This document shows, one piece after another, positions 1 to 6,722 of a DNA stretch of 13,264 bases (positions are counted from its first letter, which is position 1; every line of letters begins with the position of its first letter). Origin of the DNA: an uncultured Anaerocolumna sp. (GTDB lineage: Bacteria; Bacillota; Clostridia; Lachnospirales; Lachnospiraceae); the NCBI GenBank assembly GCA_937901695.1, contig CALDJN010000114.1, positions 1 to 13,264 on the forward strand, given 5' to 3'. A model generated the notes under the pieces. It saw only the letters and a program-made list of their open reading frames with translations. It ran no database searches and was not told the DNA's origin. Position numbers and translations under genes: made by a program.

Positions 1-129
1 ATATGTTTTAAGCGATTTCTATCGTATTAGAACCATCGAATTTTTCAACGGAACATGAAATATATCCCATGTCTGCTCTCTAAGGTCTGAACAGCCTATA
101 TCAGGCAAAGCGTCCTTTGTTTAATAAGC

Positions 130-177
130 GCAATTTTTATTTATAAATCTTTTTATTCCATTAATAAATAAAATTGC
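130..177. repeat. AT-rich inverted repeat upstream of tepA
   Basis: The arms at 130-144 and 164-177 pair over 14 bp with one bulged T, starting GCAATTTT and ending AAAATTGC, around a 19-nt loop. It could be the transcription end of a gene lying left of the window, but no clear U-tract follows the right arm. The stretch 1-129 holds no supportable gene. A short open frame ends at the TGA at 56-58 (readable from base 2) and could be the tail of an upstream gene, but 18 codons are too few to name. Confidence 0.35.
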
Positions 178-187
178 ATATTTTCCA

Positions 188-193
188 TATAAT
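188..193 (+). promoter_or_regulatory. candidate -10 box for tepA
   Basis: An exact TATAAT lies about 45 bases before the tepA start codon. No convincing -35 box is found at 16-18 bp spacing; TTGCAT at 174-179 is too close. The site is therefore weakly supported and tepA may also be read from upstream. Confidence 0.25.
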
Positions 194-237
194 AAGCAAG
201 TATATTGATAAGAGTATAAGAAAGGCTTGGTAAAAGT

Positions 238-1155
238 ATGGGATATGATAAAAGCGAACAATACAATAGCAATACTAATTCTAAGTTTAATAAAAATTTT
301 AATAATTATAATGAAATTGATTTACAAAATAATATTAATAATAACAGTGATTCTGATGCAAATATTCAAGAAGATATCGAAGATAACGATAAAAAACCTG
401 ATGAAGGTGATGAAAGTAACGGCCATAAAGGTTCTAGCCCTGATTCTGTGGATAATAATGATAGAAAAATTGAAAAAGAAAGGGAACAGAAAGAAAAGGA
501 AGAACTTGACGATGATAAAATAAGAGAATATGGTCAGACAACCCTGGTAAATGAGAAACGTAAATCTAAAATACATTTGCTTTCTATAATCGGAGAAATT
601 GAAGGACATGAATGCCTTCCTCAACATAATAAAACTACAAAGTATGAACATGTTCTGCCACAATTAGCAGCCATTGAAGATAGTGAGGATATTGATGGGT
701 TACTAATTCTCATTAATACGGTAGGCGGAGATGTGGAAGCAGGACTTGCTATAGCAGAAATGATTGCTTCTTTAAGCAAACCAACCGTTTCATTGGTTTT
801 AGGTGGAAGTCATTCTATTGGTGTTCCACTTGCAGTTTCTTCTGACTATAGCTATGTTGTACCAACTGCAACCATGATTATACATCCGGTGCGTATGAAT
901 GGTACTATAATAGGTGTTTCGCAAACCTTCGAATACTTTGAAAAAATTCAGGACCGCATATTAAGTTTTATTGTAAATCATTCAAAAATTGACAGAGAGA
1001 CCTTAAAAGGTCTTATGTTAAATACCAGTCAATTAGCGAAAGATGTAGGTTCCATTTTAGTAGGAAAAGAAGCAGTGGAAAAGGGTATTATTGATGAAGT
1101 TGGCGGTATTAAAGAGGCGCTAAATAAACTATATGAGCTATCAGGCAGGTCATAA
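238..1155 (+). CDS. tepA: TepA-like ClpP-fold serine protease
   Basis: This is a 305-residue ClpP/crotonase-fold peptidase of the TepA (YmfB, translocation-enhancing protein) type. Residues 1-95 are a hydrophilic Asn/Asp/Glu/Lys-rich tail, probably disordered. The protease domain runs from about 103 to 300. Visible marks are ILINTVGGDVEAG (157-169, the ClpP oxyanion-loop region), GGSHSIG with the likely nucleophile Ser193, and MIIHPVRMNG with the likely catalytic His216. At the position of the third ClpP catalytic residue my hand alignment gives Gly271 beside Asp269, so the acid is uncertain. There is no signal peptide, so it should be cytosolic. The ATG at 238 is preceded by AAGAAAGG with a long 12-nt spacing. 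The neighbours ylzJ and spoIIIE follow in the order known from Bacillus, which supports the call. In Bacillus TepA has been linked to protein export; its precise substrate here is unknown. Confidence 0.88.
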   Translation: MGYDKSEQYNSNTNSKFNKNFNNYNEIDLQNNINNNSDSDANIQEDIEDNDKKPDEGDESNGHKGSSPDSVDNNDRKIEKEREQKEKEELDDDKIREYGQTTLVNEKRKSKIHLLSIIGEIEGHECLPQHNKTTKYEHVLPQLAAIEDSEDIDGLLILINTVGGDVEAGLAIAEMIASLSKPTVSLVLGGSHSIGVPLAVSSDYSYVVPTATMIIHPVRMNGTIIGVSQTFEYFEKIQDRILSFIVNHSKIDRETLKGLMLNTSQLAKDVGSILVGKEAVEKGIIDEVGGIKEALNKLYELSGRS

Positions 1156-1176
1156 TTGTATTAGGAGGAACATTAT

Positions 1177-1425
1177 ATGTTATATACCATCATGCCCTTA
1201 GAGCGAATTTACAGTTATAAAACACAAAGTATTTTAGGAAATGGAACCAGTAAGGACGAACTAAAAGGGGATGCAGCGACGGAATATCGTACTATTTCTC
1301 TAACCCATGGCAGTGTTTATGCAAGAAAAGATGGAGATAAGTATATAGTGGATGGCATTCTTTCTACAGATATGAATGATTATTTAAATCCTTTATATTT
1401 CCCTGGTTCATCCATAGATGTATAG
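1177..1425 (+). CDS. ylzJ: YlzJ-like small protein
   Basis: This 82-residue protein belongs to the YlzJ family, recognised by the start MLYTIMPLERIY and by its place between tepA and spoIIIE. It has no membrane segment or signal peptide and ends in a Pro/Tyr-containing tail (NPLYFPGSS). A strong AGGAGG at 1163-1168 sits 8 nt before the ATG. The gap to tepA is only 21 bases, so the two are probably co-transcribed and translated together. The molecular role of the family is not known to me; the conserved neighbourhood is the main clue. Confidence 0.82.
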   Translation: MLYTIMPLERIYSYKTQSILGNGTSKDELKGDAATEYRTISLTHGSVYARKDGDKYIVDGILSTDMNDYLNPLYFPGSSIDV

Positions 1426-1461
1426 CTGGTTTAGATATTTGTACATCTTATGAGGCGGAAC

Positions 1462-1485
1462 GGTCTGAACATTGGTCTGAACATT
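1462..1485. repeat. tandem 12-bp duplication
   Basis: GGTCTGAACATT occurs twice head to tail (1462-1473, 1474-1485) in the ylzJ-spoIIIE gap. Its first ten bases occur again at 84-93, upstream of tepA. No function can be assigned. Confidence 0.8.
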
Positions 1486-1492
1486 TTTTAAC

Positions 1493-1524
1493 TTCCATGG
1501 AAATTCCCTTGCAAGGAAATGGAA
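1493..1524. repeat. stem-loop overlapping the spoIIIE promoter -35 region
   Basis: TTCCAT (1493-1498) pairs with ATGGAA (1519-1524), and inside it TTCC (1504-1507) pairs with GGAA (1515-1518). A partial stem-loop could therefore form over the -35 box at 1509-1514. There is no U-tract after it, so it is unlikely to be a terminator for ylzJ. It might be an operator-like dyad. Confidence 0.35.
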
Positions 1525-1537
1525 TAAAAGGTATAAT
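1509..1537 (+). promoter_or_regulatory. sigma-A-type promoter upstream of spoIIIE
   Basis: TTGCAA (1509-1514), a 17-bp spacer and a perfect TATAAT (1532-1537) fit the housekeeping consensus well. The predicted start is near 1544, which gives spoIIIE a leader of about 130 bases. A hairpin begins almost at that start point. Confidence 0.55.
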
Positions 1538-1538
1538 G

Positions 1539-1600
1539 AAATTGGTTCTAATGCTTCATTGAGTAAATATGTTCAATGACTTAGAATCAATTTGTTGTTT
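1539..1600 (+). promoter_or_regulatory. long leader hairpin with U-rich tail before spoIIIE
   Basis: The arms 1539-1551 and 1581-1593 (TTAGAATCAATTT on the right) pair over 13 bp with one G-U. An inner stem TCATTGA (1556-1562) / TCAATGA (1573-1579) extends it. It is followed by TTTGTTGTTT. As RNA it could act as an attenuator, a stabilising 5' structure or the body of a short RNA. The U-tract is broken by G residues, so termination would be incomplete at best. Confidence 0.45.
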
Positions 1601-1623
1601 AAGACTATATTTATTTTTATTAT
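1595..1623 (+). promoter_or_regulatory. second candidate promoter for spoIIIE
   Basis: TTGTTT (1595-1600), a 17-bp spacer and TATTAT (1618-1623) lie just downstream of the hairpin. They would start a transcript near 1630, about 42 bases before the ATG. The boxes are weaker than those at 1509-1537. Confidence 0.33.
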
Positions 1624-1671
1624 TTAGGAATAGATTCAGTAGCTTCAAAAAATAATAGCGCCAGTCTTAAT

Positions 1672-4410
1672 ATGGACCCGGAAAAGAAAGCCTTATTTCA
1701 TGACGAAATAGTATTGGTAGTTTCTCTAGTTATATCATTATTACTTATATTAAGTAACTTTAATTTAAGTGGTAAGGTTGGGGAAATTATTAACAGTGTT
1801 ACATTTGGGTTATTTGGATTTCTGGCATACCTTTTACCATTTTTATTATTTTTTGGAATGGCATTTCACATAGCAAATCGCGGCAGTAACGTTGCACGTA
1901 TTAAATTAATAGGTGCTATTGTTTTGAGTATTACGGTTGGTTCCTTAATACATCTTATTACATATGGCAATACCCTAAACGGTAAAATTGGTGACATTTA
2001 TAAAATTTCATCAGAATCTAAAAATGGTGGAGGCATAATTGGCGGTATTCTCTGCAAAATACTATATCCTTTATTTGGGAAAGCAGGTACTTACGTAATA
2101 CTGATTGCTCTTATCATTATTTCTATTATGTTTATTACAGGTAAAGCACTTCTAACCATTCTTGGAATTAAGAGTGAAGCTTCTTTAAAACAAATGAAAG
2201 AACGTAGATTGCAAAAAGAAGAAGAGATGGCTGCAGAAGCAGAACGCAGACCGGCTAAAACATTTACATTAAAGAAAGAGAAAGAATCCAAGGAAAACGT
2301 TAATGGTAAGGAGGATATATCAAAGGATGAGAATATCTTACATAAAGCAACTCCTGAAAAAGGAGATAGTCTTTTTGGCTTTATGAAAAAGAAAAAAGCT
2401 GTTACAGATGATAGTAATATAGCACCAAATTTAAACAGCACATTTGATATGGAAGAAATCAAGCCAATCGATGTAGATAATATTCCAATCCATAGAAGCA
2501 GTCCTTATTATGATGGTTCTTCATCAAATGATAAAGTATCAGACGAGTTAAAGATGAAGTTTGGTACGAAGGAAGATAGCTCTGAATCCAGTCATGTGGT
2601 ACACGACCGTCCTGAAATCGACGAAGATATTAAAAGGCTCCTTCATGCTGCTGGTGAAGATGCAACTATCGAAGGTGCTGCTATCAAAGATGTAACTGGT
2701 GAAGATACTACTAGCAAAGATGCTACCAGCAAAGATGCTACTGATTCAAATATTAGAATACATAACCTTGACTCACAACAGACTACAGCTTCTAATTTAG
2801 ATGACTCTTTTTCAAAAGAAGAAAAGAAAGAAGAATTGCATGAGGAAACTCATAAGACTTCAACTCACAGTTCTTCTGATAAATCTAAGGTATCAGGAGA
2901 TAAGGCAGAAGATACAATGGATATTAATCAAAATCTGGAGGAAAAGAAAGAATATGTTTTTCCACCAATTGATTTGTTGACAAAACCTAAGGCAGATGCC
3001 AAAGGCATGTCAGATAAAGAATTAAAAAGTACTGCATTAAAACTGCAGAATACACTAGATAGTTTTGGTGTTCGTGTAACTATTACCAATGTTAGCTGCG
3101 GACCTTCTGTAACTCGTTATGAATTACAGCCGGAACAGGGTGTGAAGGTTAGTAAAATTACAAGTTTGTCAGATGATATTAAATTAAACTTAGCGGCTGC
3201 AGATATTAGAATTGAAGCACCGATACCTGGAAAAGCTGCCGTTGGTATTGAGGTGCCAAACAAAGAAAATACTATGGTGATGTTTCGCGAACTAATTGAA
3301 TCCAAAGAGTTTAAGAATCATCCATCTGATATTGCATTTGCAGTAGGAAAGGATATTGGTGGACAAACTATTGTTACAGATATTGCCAAGATGCCCCATC
3401 TACTAATTGCAGGTGCTACCGGTTCCGGTAAATCTGTTTGTATTAATACATTAATTATGAGTATCCTATATAAATCAAAACCGTCGGATGTCCGCCTGAT
3501 TATGGTAGACCCTAAGGTTGTAGAACTTAGTGTTTATAATGGAATACCTCATTTATTAATACCTGTTGTTACTGATCCGAAAAAGGCTTCTGCCGCACTT
3601 AATTGGGCGGTTATGGAGATGACCGAGCGTTATCAGAAGTTTGCGGAATTAGGTGTACGTGATATTAAAGGATACAATGAAAAAGTATCAAAGGTAGAAG
3701 AATTTAACGATGAAAAATATAAGAAAATGCCTCAGATAGTAATTATTGTAGACGAGCTTGCTGACCTTATGATGGTTGCACCAGGTGAAGTAGAAGATGC
3801 CATTTGCCGCCTGGCACAAATGGCACGTGCTGCCGGCTTGCATTTAATTATTGCTACCCAAAGACCATCTGTAAATGTAATCACCGGTCTGATTAAGGCA
3901 AATGTTCCATCCAGAATAGCATTTTCCGTTTCTTCGGCAATTGATTCCAGGACGATTATTGATGGTTCCGGAGCTGAGAAGTTACTTGGAAAGGGTGATA
4001 TGTTATTCTTCCCTTCCGGTTATCCGAAACCGGTACGTGTACAGGGTGCCTTTATATCAGATAAGGAAGTTAGTGCGGTAGTTGATTTCTTAACCGCTCA
4101 GAATTCATCAGCAGAATATAATGAAGAAGTTGCACAAAAAATAACCAGTGTTCAGGCAAATGAATCTTCTGGCTCATCAGCCAGTGACCGTGATGAATAT
4201 TTTATTGAAGCTGGTAAATTTATTATTGAAAAGGACAAAGCCTCTATTGGTATGTTGCAAAGAGTCTACAAGATTGGTTTTAACCGTGCTGCAAGAATTA
4301 TGGATCAGCTTGCGGAAGCAGGGGTTGTAGGTCCGGAAGAAGGAACTAAGCCAAGAAAGGTAATAATGTCTTTGGAAGAATTTGAACAGTTTGTTGACGA
4401 ATATGTATAA
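1672..4410 (+). CDS. spoIIIE: SpoIIIE/FtsK DNA translocase
   Basis: This 912-residue membrane-anchored, ATP-driven DNA pump clears chromosomes from the division or sporulation septum. Four hydrophobic helices lie within about 10-30, 40-66, 76-96 and 137-157. A long charged linker (about 170-425) follows, with Lys/Glu-rich segments and short KDAT/EDAT repeats near 329-358. The motor domain begins near 445. It carries Walker A GATGSGKS (581-588) and Walker B IIVDELADL (691-699, Asp694/Glu695). The C-terminal gamma winged-helix (about 842-905) includes KASIGMLQRVYKIGFNRAA and would read chromosome-orientation sequences. The length is normal to long for the family because of the linker. The ATG at 1672 has no recognisable ribosome site. 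The frame is open back to 1603 without ATG, GTG or TTG, so the start is the weak point of this call. In a spore former with tepA/ylzJ beside it, the SpoIIIE name is reasonable; FtsK is the general alternative. Confidence 0.95.
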   Translation: MDPEKKALFHDEIVLVVSLVISLLLILSNFNLSGKVGEIINSVTFGLFGFLAYLLPFLLFFGMAFHIANRGSNVARIKLIGAIVLSITVGSLIHLITYGNTLNGKIGDIYKISSESKNGGGIIGGILCKILYPLFGKAGTYVILIALIIISIMFITGKALLTILGIKSEASLKQMKERRLQKEEEMAAEAERRPAKTFTLKKEKESKENVNGKEDISKDENILHKATPEKGDSLFGFMKKKKAVTDDSNIAPNLNSTFDMEEIKPIDVDNIPIHRSSPYYDGSSSNDKVSDELKMKFGTKEDSSESSHVVHDRPEIDEDIKRLLHAAGEDATIEGAAIKDVTGEDTTSKDATSKDATDSNIRIHNLDSQQTTASNLDDSFSKEEKKEELHEETHKTSTHSSSDKSKVSGDKAEDTMDINQNLEEKKEYVFPPIDLLTKPKADAKGMSDKELKSTALKLQNTLDSFGVRVTITNVSCGPSVTRYELQPEQGVKVSKITSLSDDIKLNLAAADIRIEAPIPGKAAVGIEVPNKENTMVMFRELIESKEFKNHPSDIAFAVGKDIGGQTIVTDIAKMPHLLIAGATGSGKSVCINTLIMSILYKSKPSDVRLIMVDPKVVELSVYNGIPHLLIPVVTDPKKASAALNWAVMEMTERYQKFAELGVRDIKGYNEKVSKVEEFNDEKYKKMPQIVIIVDELADLMMVAPGEVEDAICRLAQMARAAGLHLIIATQRPSVNVITGLIKANVPSRIAFSVSSAIDSRTIIDGSGAEKLLGKGDMLFFPSGYPKPVRVQGAFISDKEVSAVVDFLTAQNSSAEYNEEVAQKITSVQANESSGSSASDRDEYFIEAGKFIIEKDKASIGMLQRVYKIGFNRAARIMDQLAEAGVVGPEEGTKPRKVIMSLEEFEQFVDEYV

Positions 4411-4437
4411 ATAAAAATACGGTTGGGAGATATTAAA

Positions 4438-5361
4438 ATGACTGGATGGCTTATTACAAATGCATTTTTACATACACATAAATTTACAGAAATTAATCTT
4501 TGGTTAGTAGCTGCGGCAAAAAAGGCTGGAATTGATTTAACTATTAAAACCAATGCAGAAGTATTGGTTCGATTAGATTCAAAGAATACTCTTGCATATA
4601 AAACAGATGAGACAGATAAACCGGACTTTATACTATTTTGGGATAAAGACATAAGATTGGCTGAATACTTGGAATTAAAAGGAATTCCAGTATTTAATTC
4701 CTCCAGGTCTATTGCAATCTGCGATGATAAATCTTTAACTCACCTATATCTTCAAAGGGCAGGGATAAAGATGCCAAAAACTATACTTGCTCCTATGACA
4801 TATTCTAATATTGGATATACCAATACAGAATTTCTAGAGCAAGTTATAGCCGAGCTATCATTTCCAATGGTAGTGAAAGAATGTTTTGGATCTTTTGGTC
4901 AGCAGGTTTATCTGGTTCAAAATCATATGGAGCTGGAAGAAAAAGTAAAAGTAATCCAGCCAAAACCCATGTTATTTCAAGAATTTATTGAAGCCAGCAA
5001 GGGTAAGGATGTTCGACTTCAAGTTGTAGGAAATCAAGTTGTGGCTTCTATGTATCGGTATTCTGGAAACGATGATTTTAGAGCTAATATTACCAATGGT
5101 GGAAAAATGAAACCTTATGAGCCTACTAAAGAGCAAACGGATTTGGCAGTTGAATGTTGTAAAATACTTGGGCTGGATTTTGCAGGTGTAGATATTTTAT
5201 TTGGTGAAAAGGAAGAGCCTATTGTATGTGAAGTCAATTCCAATGCGCATTTTAAGAATATTTATGATTGTACTGGTGTAAATGCTGCTGATTTTATTAT
5301 GGAGCACATCCTAAAAGAATTGGGTAATATCATAGAAGTAAAAGATAAAGAAATTGATTAA
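4438..5361 (+). CDS. RimK-like ATP-grasp ligase A
   Basis: This 307-residue cytosolic enzyme has the RimK/glutathione-synthetase ATP-grasp fold. Such enzymes join a carboxylate to an amine through an acyl-phosphate. An N-terminal pre-ATP-grasp domain (about 1-100) is followed by the ATP-grasp domain. Key sites are Lys147 in VVKECFGSFGQQV, GKDVRLQVVG (189-198), the RANITNGG loop (215-222), Asp252 and the metal ligands in CEVNSN (Glu265, Asn267). These match the RimK pattern of Asp, Glu and Asn. I chose ATG 4438 because GGGAG (4425-4429) sits 8 nt ahead of it; an upstream TTG at 4423 overlaps that ribosome site. The second ligase begins with the similar MVGWLI. The gap to spoIIIE is 27 bases, so they are probably co-transcribed. 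Substrate unknown; a peptide or amino-acid ligase is likely. Confidence 0.85.
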   Translation: MTGWLITNAFLHTHKFTEINLWLVAAAKKAGIDLTIKTNAEVLVRLDSKNTLAYKTDETDKPDFILFWDKDIRLAEYLELKGIPVFNSSRSIAICDDKSLTHLYLQRAGIKMPKTILAPMTYSNIGYTNTEFLEQVIAELSFPMVVKECFGSFGQQVYLVQNHMELEEKVKVIQPKPMLFQEFIEASKGKDVRLQVVGNQVVASMYRYSGNDDFRANITNGGKMKPYEPTKEQTDLAVECCKILGLDFAGVDILFGEKEEPIVCEVNSNAHFKNIYDCTGVNAADFIMEHILKELGNIIEVKDKEID

Positions 5362-5363
5362 TA

Positions 5364-5427
5364 TTAGATTTGTAATGTTGAGTGAACTTTACAAATGAGT
5401 AATATTCATTCAACATTACAAATCTAA
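5364..5427. repeat. near-perfect 23-bp hairpin after ligase A
   Basis: The arms 5364-5386 and 5405-5427 pair throughout with one G-U, starting two bases after the ligase A stop codon, around an 18-nt loop. The right arm is followed by AATCAATATGG, not a U-tract. It is therefore not a textbook terminator, though it should protect the 3' end of the spoIIIE-ligase A message and may end transcription. Confidence 0.6.
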
Positions 5428-5571
5428 AATCAATATGGATTTTATATAAGAAACGTACTTATACATTTCTTTTCCTTTAAAAATATATAGATAAATAGAT
5501 TAAAATAAAAATTACAGTAAAAACAAAGTGATTAAAAATAAGATTATAATTCTAAGTGATAAAAGAAGATA

Positions 5572-5616
5572 GGTTGAAAAAAAGGTTTTTCAACCAGAAA
5601 TTTTCAACCAGAAATT
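5572..5616. repeat. overlapping inverted and direct repeats
   Basis: GGTTGAAAAA (5572-5581) and TTTTTCAACC (5586-5595) form a perfect 10-bp stem with an AAGG loop. TTCAACCAGAAATT then occurs twice in tandem (5589-5602, 5603-5616), so the right arm is part of the first copy. It could be an operator or a slippage product; the stem lacks a following U-tract. Confidence 0.6.
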
Positions 5617-5676
5617 GTGTTGATGCACAAATTACTTCATTATTTCAAGGCATAAAGTGCCAGAATCGAGGTTATT

Positions 5677-6666
5677 ATGGTCGGTTGGTTAATATACAGT
5701 GAACGTGATGTGGAGAGAAATAAAAGATATATTGAATTCTACATAGAAGAAGGTAAACTTCAAGGTATACAAATTAAACTTATACTAGTTGAGAAATTAG
5801 AGTTTGGTGTTCGTAACAATACTTGGTACTTCACTTATGAAAACAATGAAATAAACCGGCCAGATTTTGCAATTTGCCGAACCATTTATCCTTTACTGAA
5901 TAAACAATTAGAGTATATGGGAATTAAAGTATTTAATAATTCAAAAATTGCAGAAATTTGTAATGATAAGGCGAGAACCTATCAATACGTTGCTCAGTTA
6001 GGCATTGATATAGTGGATTCCGCTTTTGTTAAAAATGATATGGTAGAAGAAGCAATGAATCATATTCATAAACCATCGGTAATAAAAGCAGTTGCCGGAC
6101 ATGGTGGAAGCCAGGTGTTTTTATTAGAACCATCACTAGGGAAAACCATGGAAGAAGATTATTCAAAAGAAAATTATTTAAAAGAAGATTATTCAAATGA
6201 AGATTATTCAAAAGAAGATTATTTAAAAGAAGACTCTTCAAAAGAAGAAATTAGAAATACTACAAGTGTAGAAAGCGATAAATGTAAGATTCTTAACGGT
6301 TTATATCAATCCAACGTTGTATTACAACCTCTTACAGGTTCCAGACATCAAGATCTGCGTGTTTATGTTATCGGGGAAAAAATAATCGCGGCAATTCTAA
6401 GAACTGCAAAAGAAGGATTTAAATCAAACTTTTCTTTAGGTGGTGAAGTGAGAGAATATCAGCTGTCTAAAAAAGAAACTACAATTGTAGAAAAGATAAT
6501 CAGCCTCTTTCATTTTGGATTAGTTGGAATAGATTTTATTATTGGAGACAATGGAGAACTTATTTTTAATGAGATTGAAGATGTAGTAGGAGCCAGAATG
6601 CTTTATCAGTGTACAGATATCAATTTAGTTGGTTTATATTTAGAATTTATTAAAATGAATTTATAA
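5677..6666 (+). CDS. RimK-like ATP-grasp ligase B with pentapeptide-repeat insert
   Basis: This 329-residue ATP-grasp ligase is distantly related to ligase A: similar start (MVGWLI / MTGWLI), same domain order, low overall identity. The pre-ATP-grasp domain covers about 1-100. ATP-grasp marks are Lys137 in VIKAVAGHGGSQV, QDLRVYVIG (225-233), KSNFSLGG (249-256), Asp286 and NEIEDVVGAR (298-307). At the last site the RimK-type E-x-N is E-x-E (Glu299, Glu301). Residues 160-189 are six copies of a five-residue unit (EDYSK and variants), inserted in a loop between the glycine-rich strand and the next strand. A GAGG (5668-5671) lies 5 nt before ATG 5677. The HAD gene follows 56 bases downstream, probably in the same transcript. 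Substrate unknown; ligase activity is inferred from the fold. Confidence 0.82.
   Translation: MVGWLIYSERDVERNKRYIEFYIEEGKLQGIQIKLILVEKLEFGVRNNTWYFTYENNEINRPDFAICRTIYPLLNKQLEYMGIKVFNNSKIAEICNDKARTYQYVAQLGIDIVDSAFVKNDMVEEAMNHIHKPSVIKAVAGHGGSQVFLLEPSLGKTMEEDYSKENYLKEDYSNEDYSKEDYLKEDSSKEEIRNTTSVESDKCKILNGLYQSNVVLQPLTGSRHQDLRVYVIGEKIIAAILRTAKEGFKSNFSLGGEVREYQLSKKETTIVEKIISLFHFGLVGIDFIIGDNGELIFNEIEDVVGARMLYQCTDINLVGLYLEFIKMNL
6154..6243 (+). repeat. six 15-bp coding repeats in ligase B
   Basis: Six 15-bp units based on GAAGATTATTCAAAA code for EDYSK, ENYLK, EDYSN, EDYSK, EDYLK and EDSSK. The unit is a multiple of three, so gain or loss of copies keeps the frame. Confidence 0.9.
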
Positions 6667-6722
6667 TTTCTGAATATGCGCAGTGTGAATGAAAAATTAA
6701 TAAGAAAGGTTGCCAATTATAT

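Larger units (their letters stand above)
5362..5676. other. 315-bp gap between the two ligase genes
   Basis: No gene is seen. After the hairpin the stretch is very AT-rich. An exact TATAAT at 5545-5550 lacks a good -35 box. A 10-bp inverted repeat (5572-5595) and a 14-bp direct repeat (5589-5616) follow, then a weak dyad TTGTG / CACAA (5615-5619, 5626-5630). A promoter for ligase B and the HAD gene probably lies here but cannot be fixed. Confidence 0.5.

Noticed and set aside
227..523. 98-residue frame overlapping tepA
   Set aside because: Ile/Lys-rich translation of an AT-rich coding region in the wrong frame, with no family resemblance.
2091..2462. minus-strand frame opposite spoIIIE (and similar ones at 3117-3305, 4305-4652, 7785-8057, 10061-10246)
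   Set aside because: They lie opposite well-conserved coding sequence and show no domain or ribosome site.
4423..4437. TTG start adding five residues to ligase A
   Set aside because: The TTG overlaps the GGGAG ribosome site that serves ATG 4438, and the ligase B N-terminus aligns with the shorter form.
5572..5595. intrinsic terminator in the ligase gap
   Set aside because: The stem is followed by AGAAATTTTC rather than a U-tract and has its A/T runs inside the stem.
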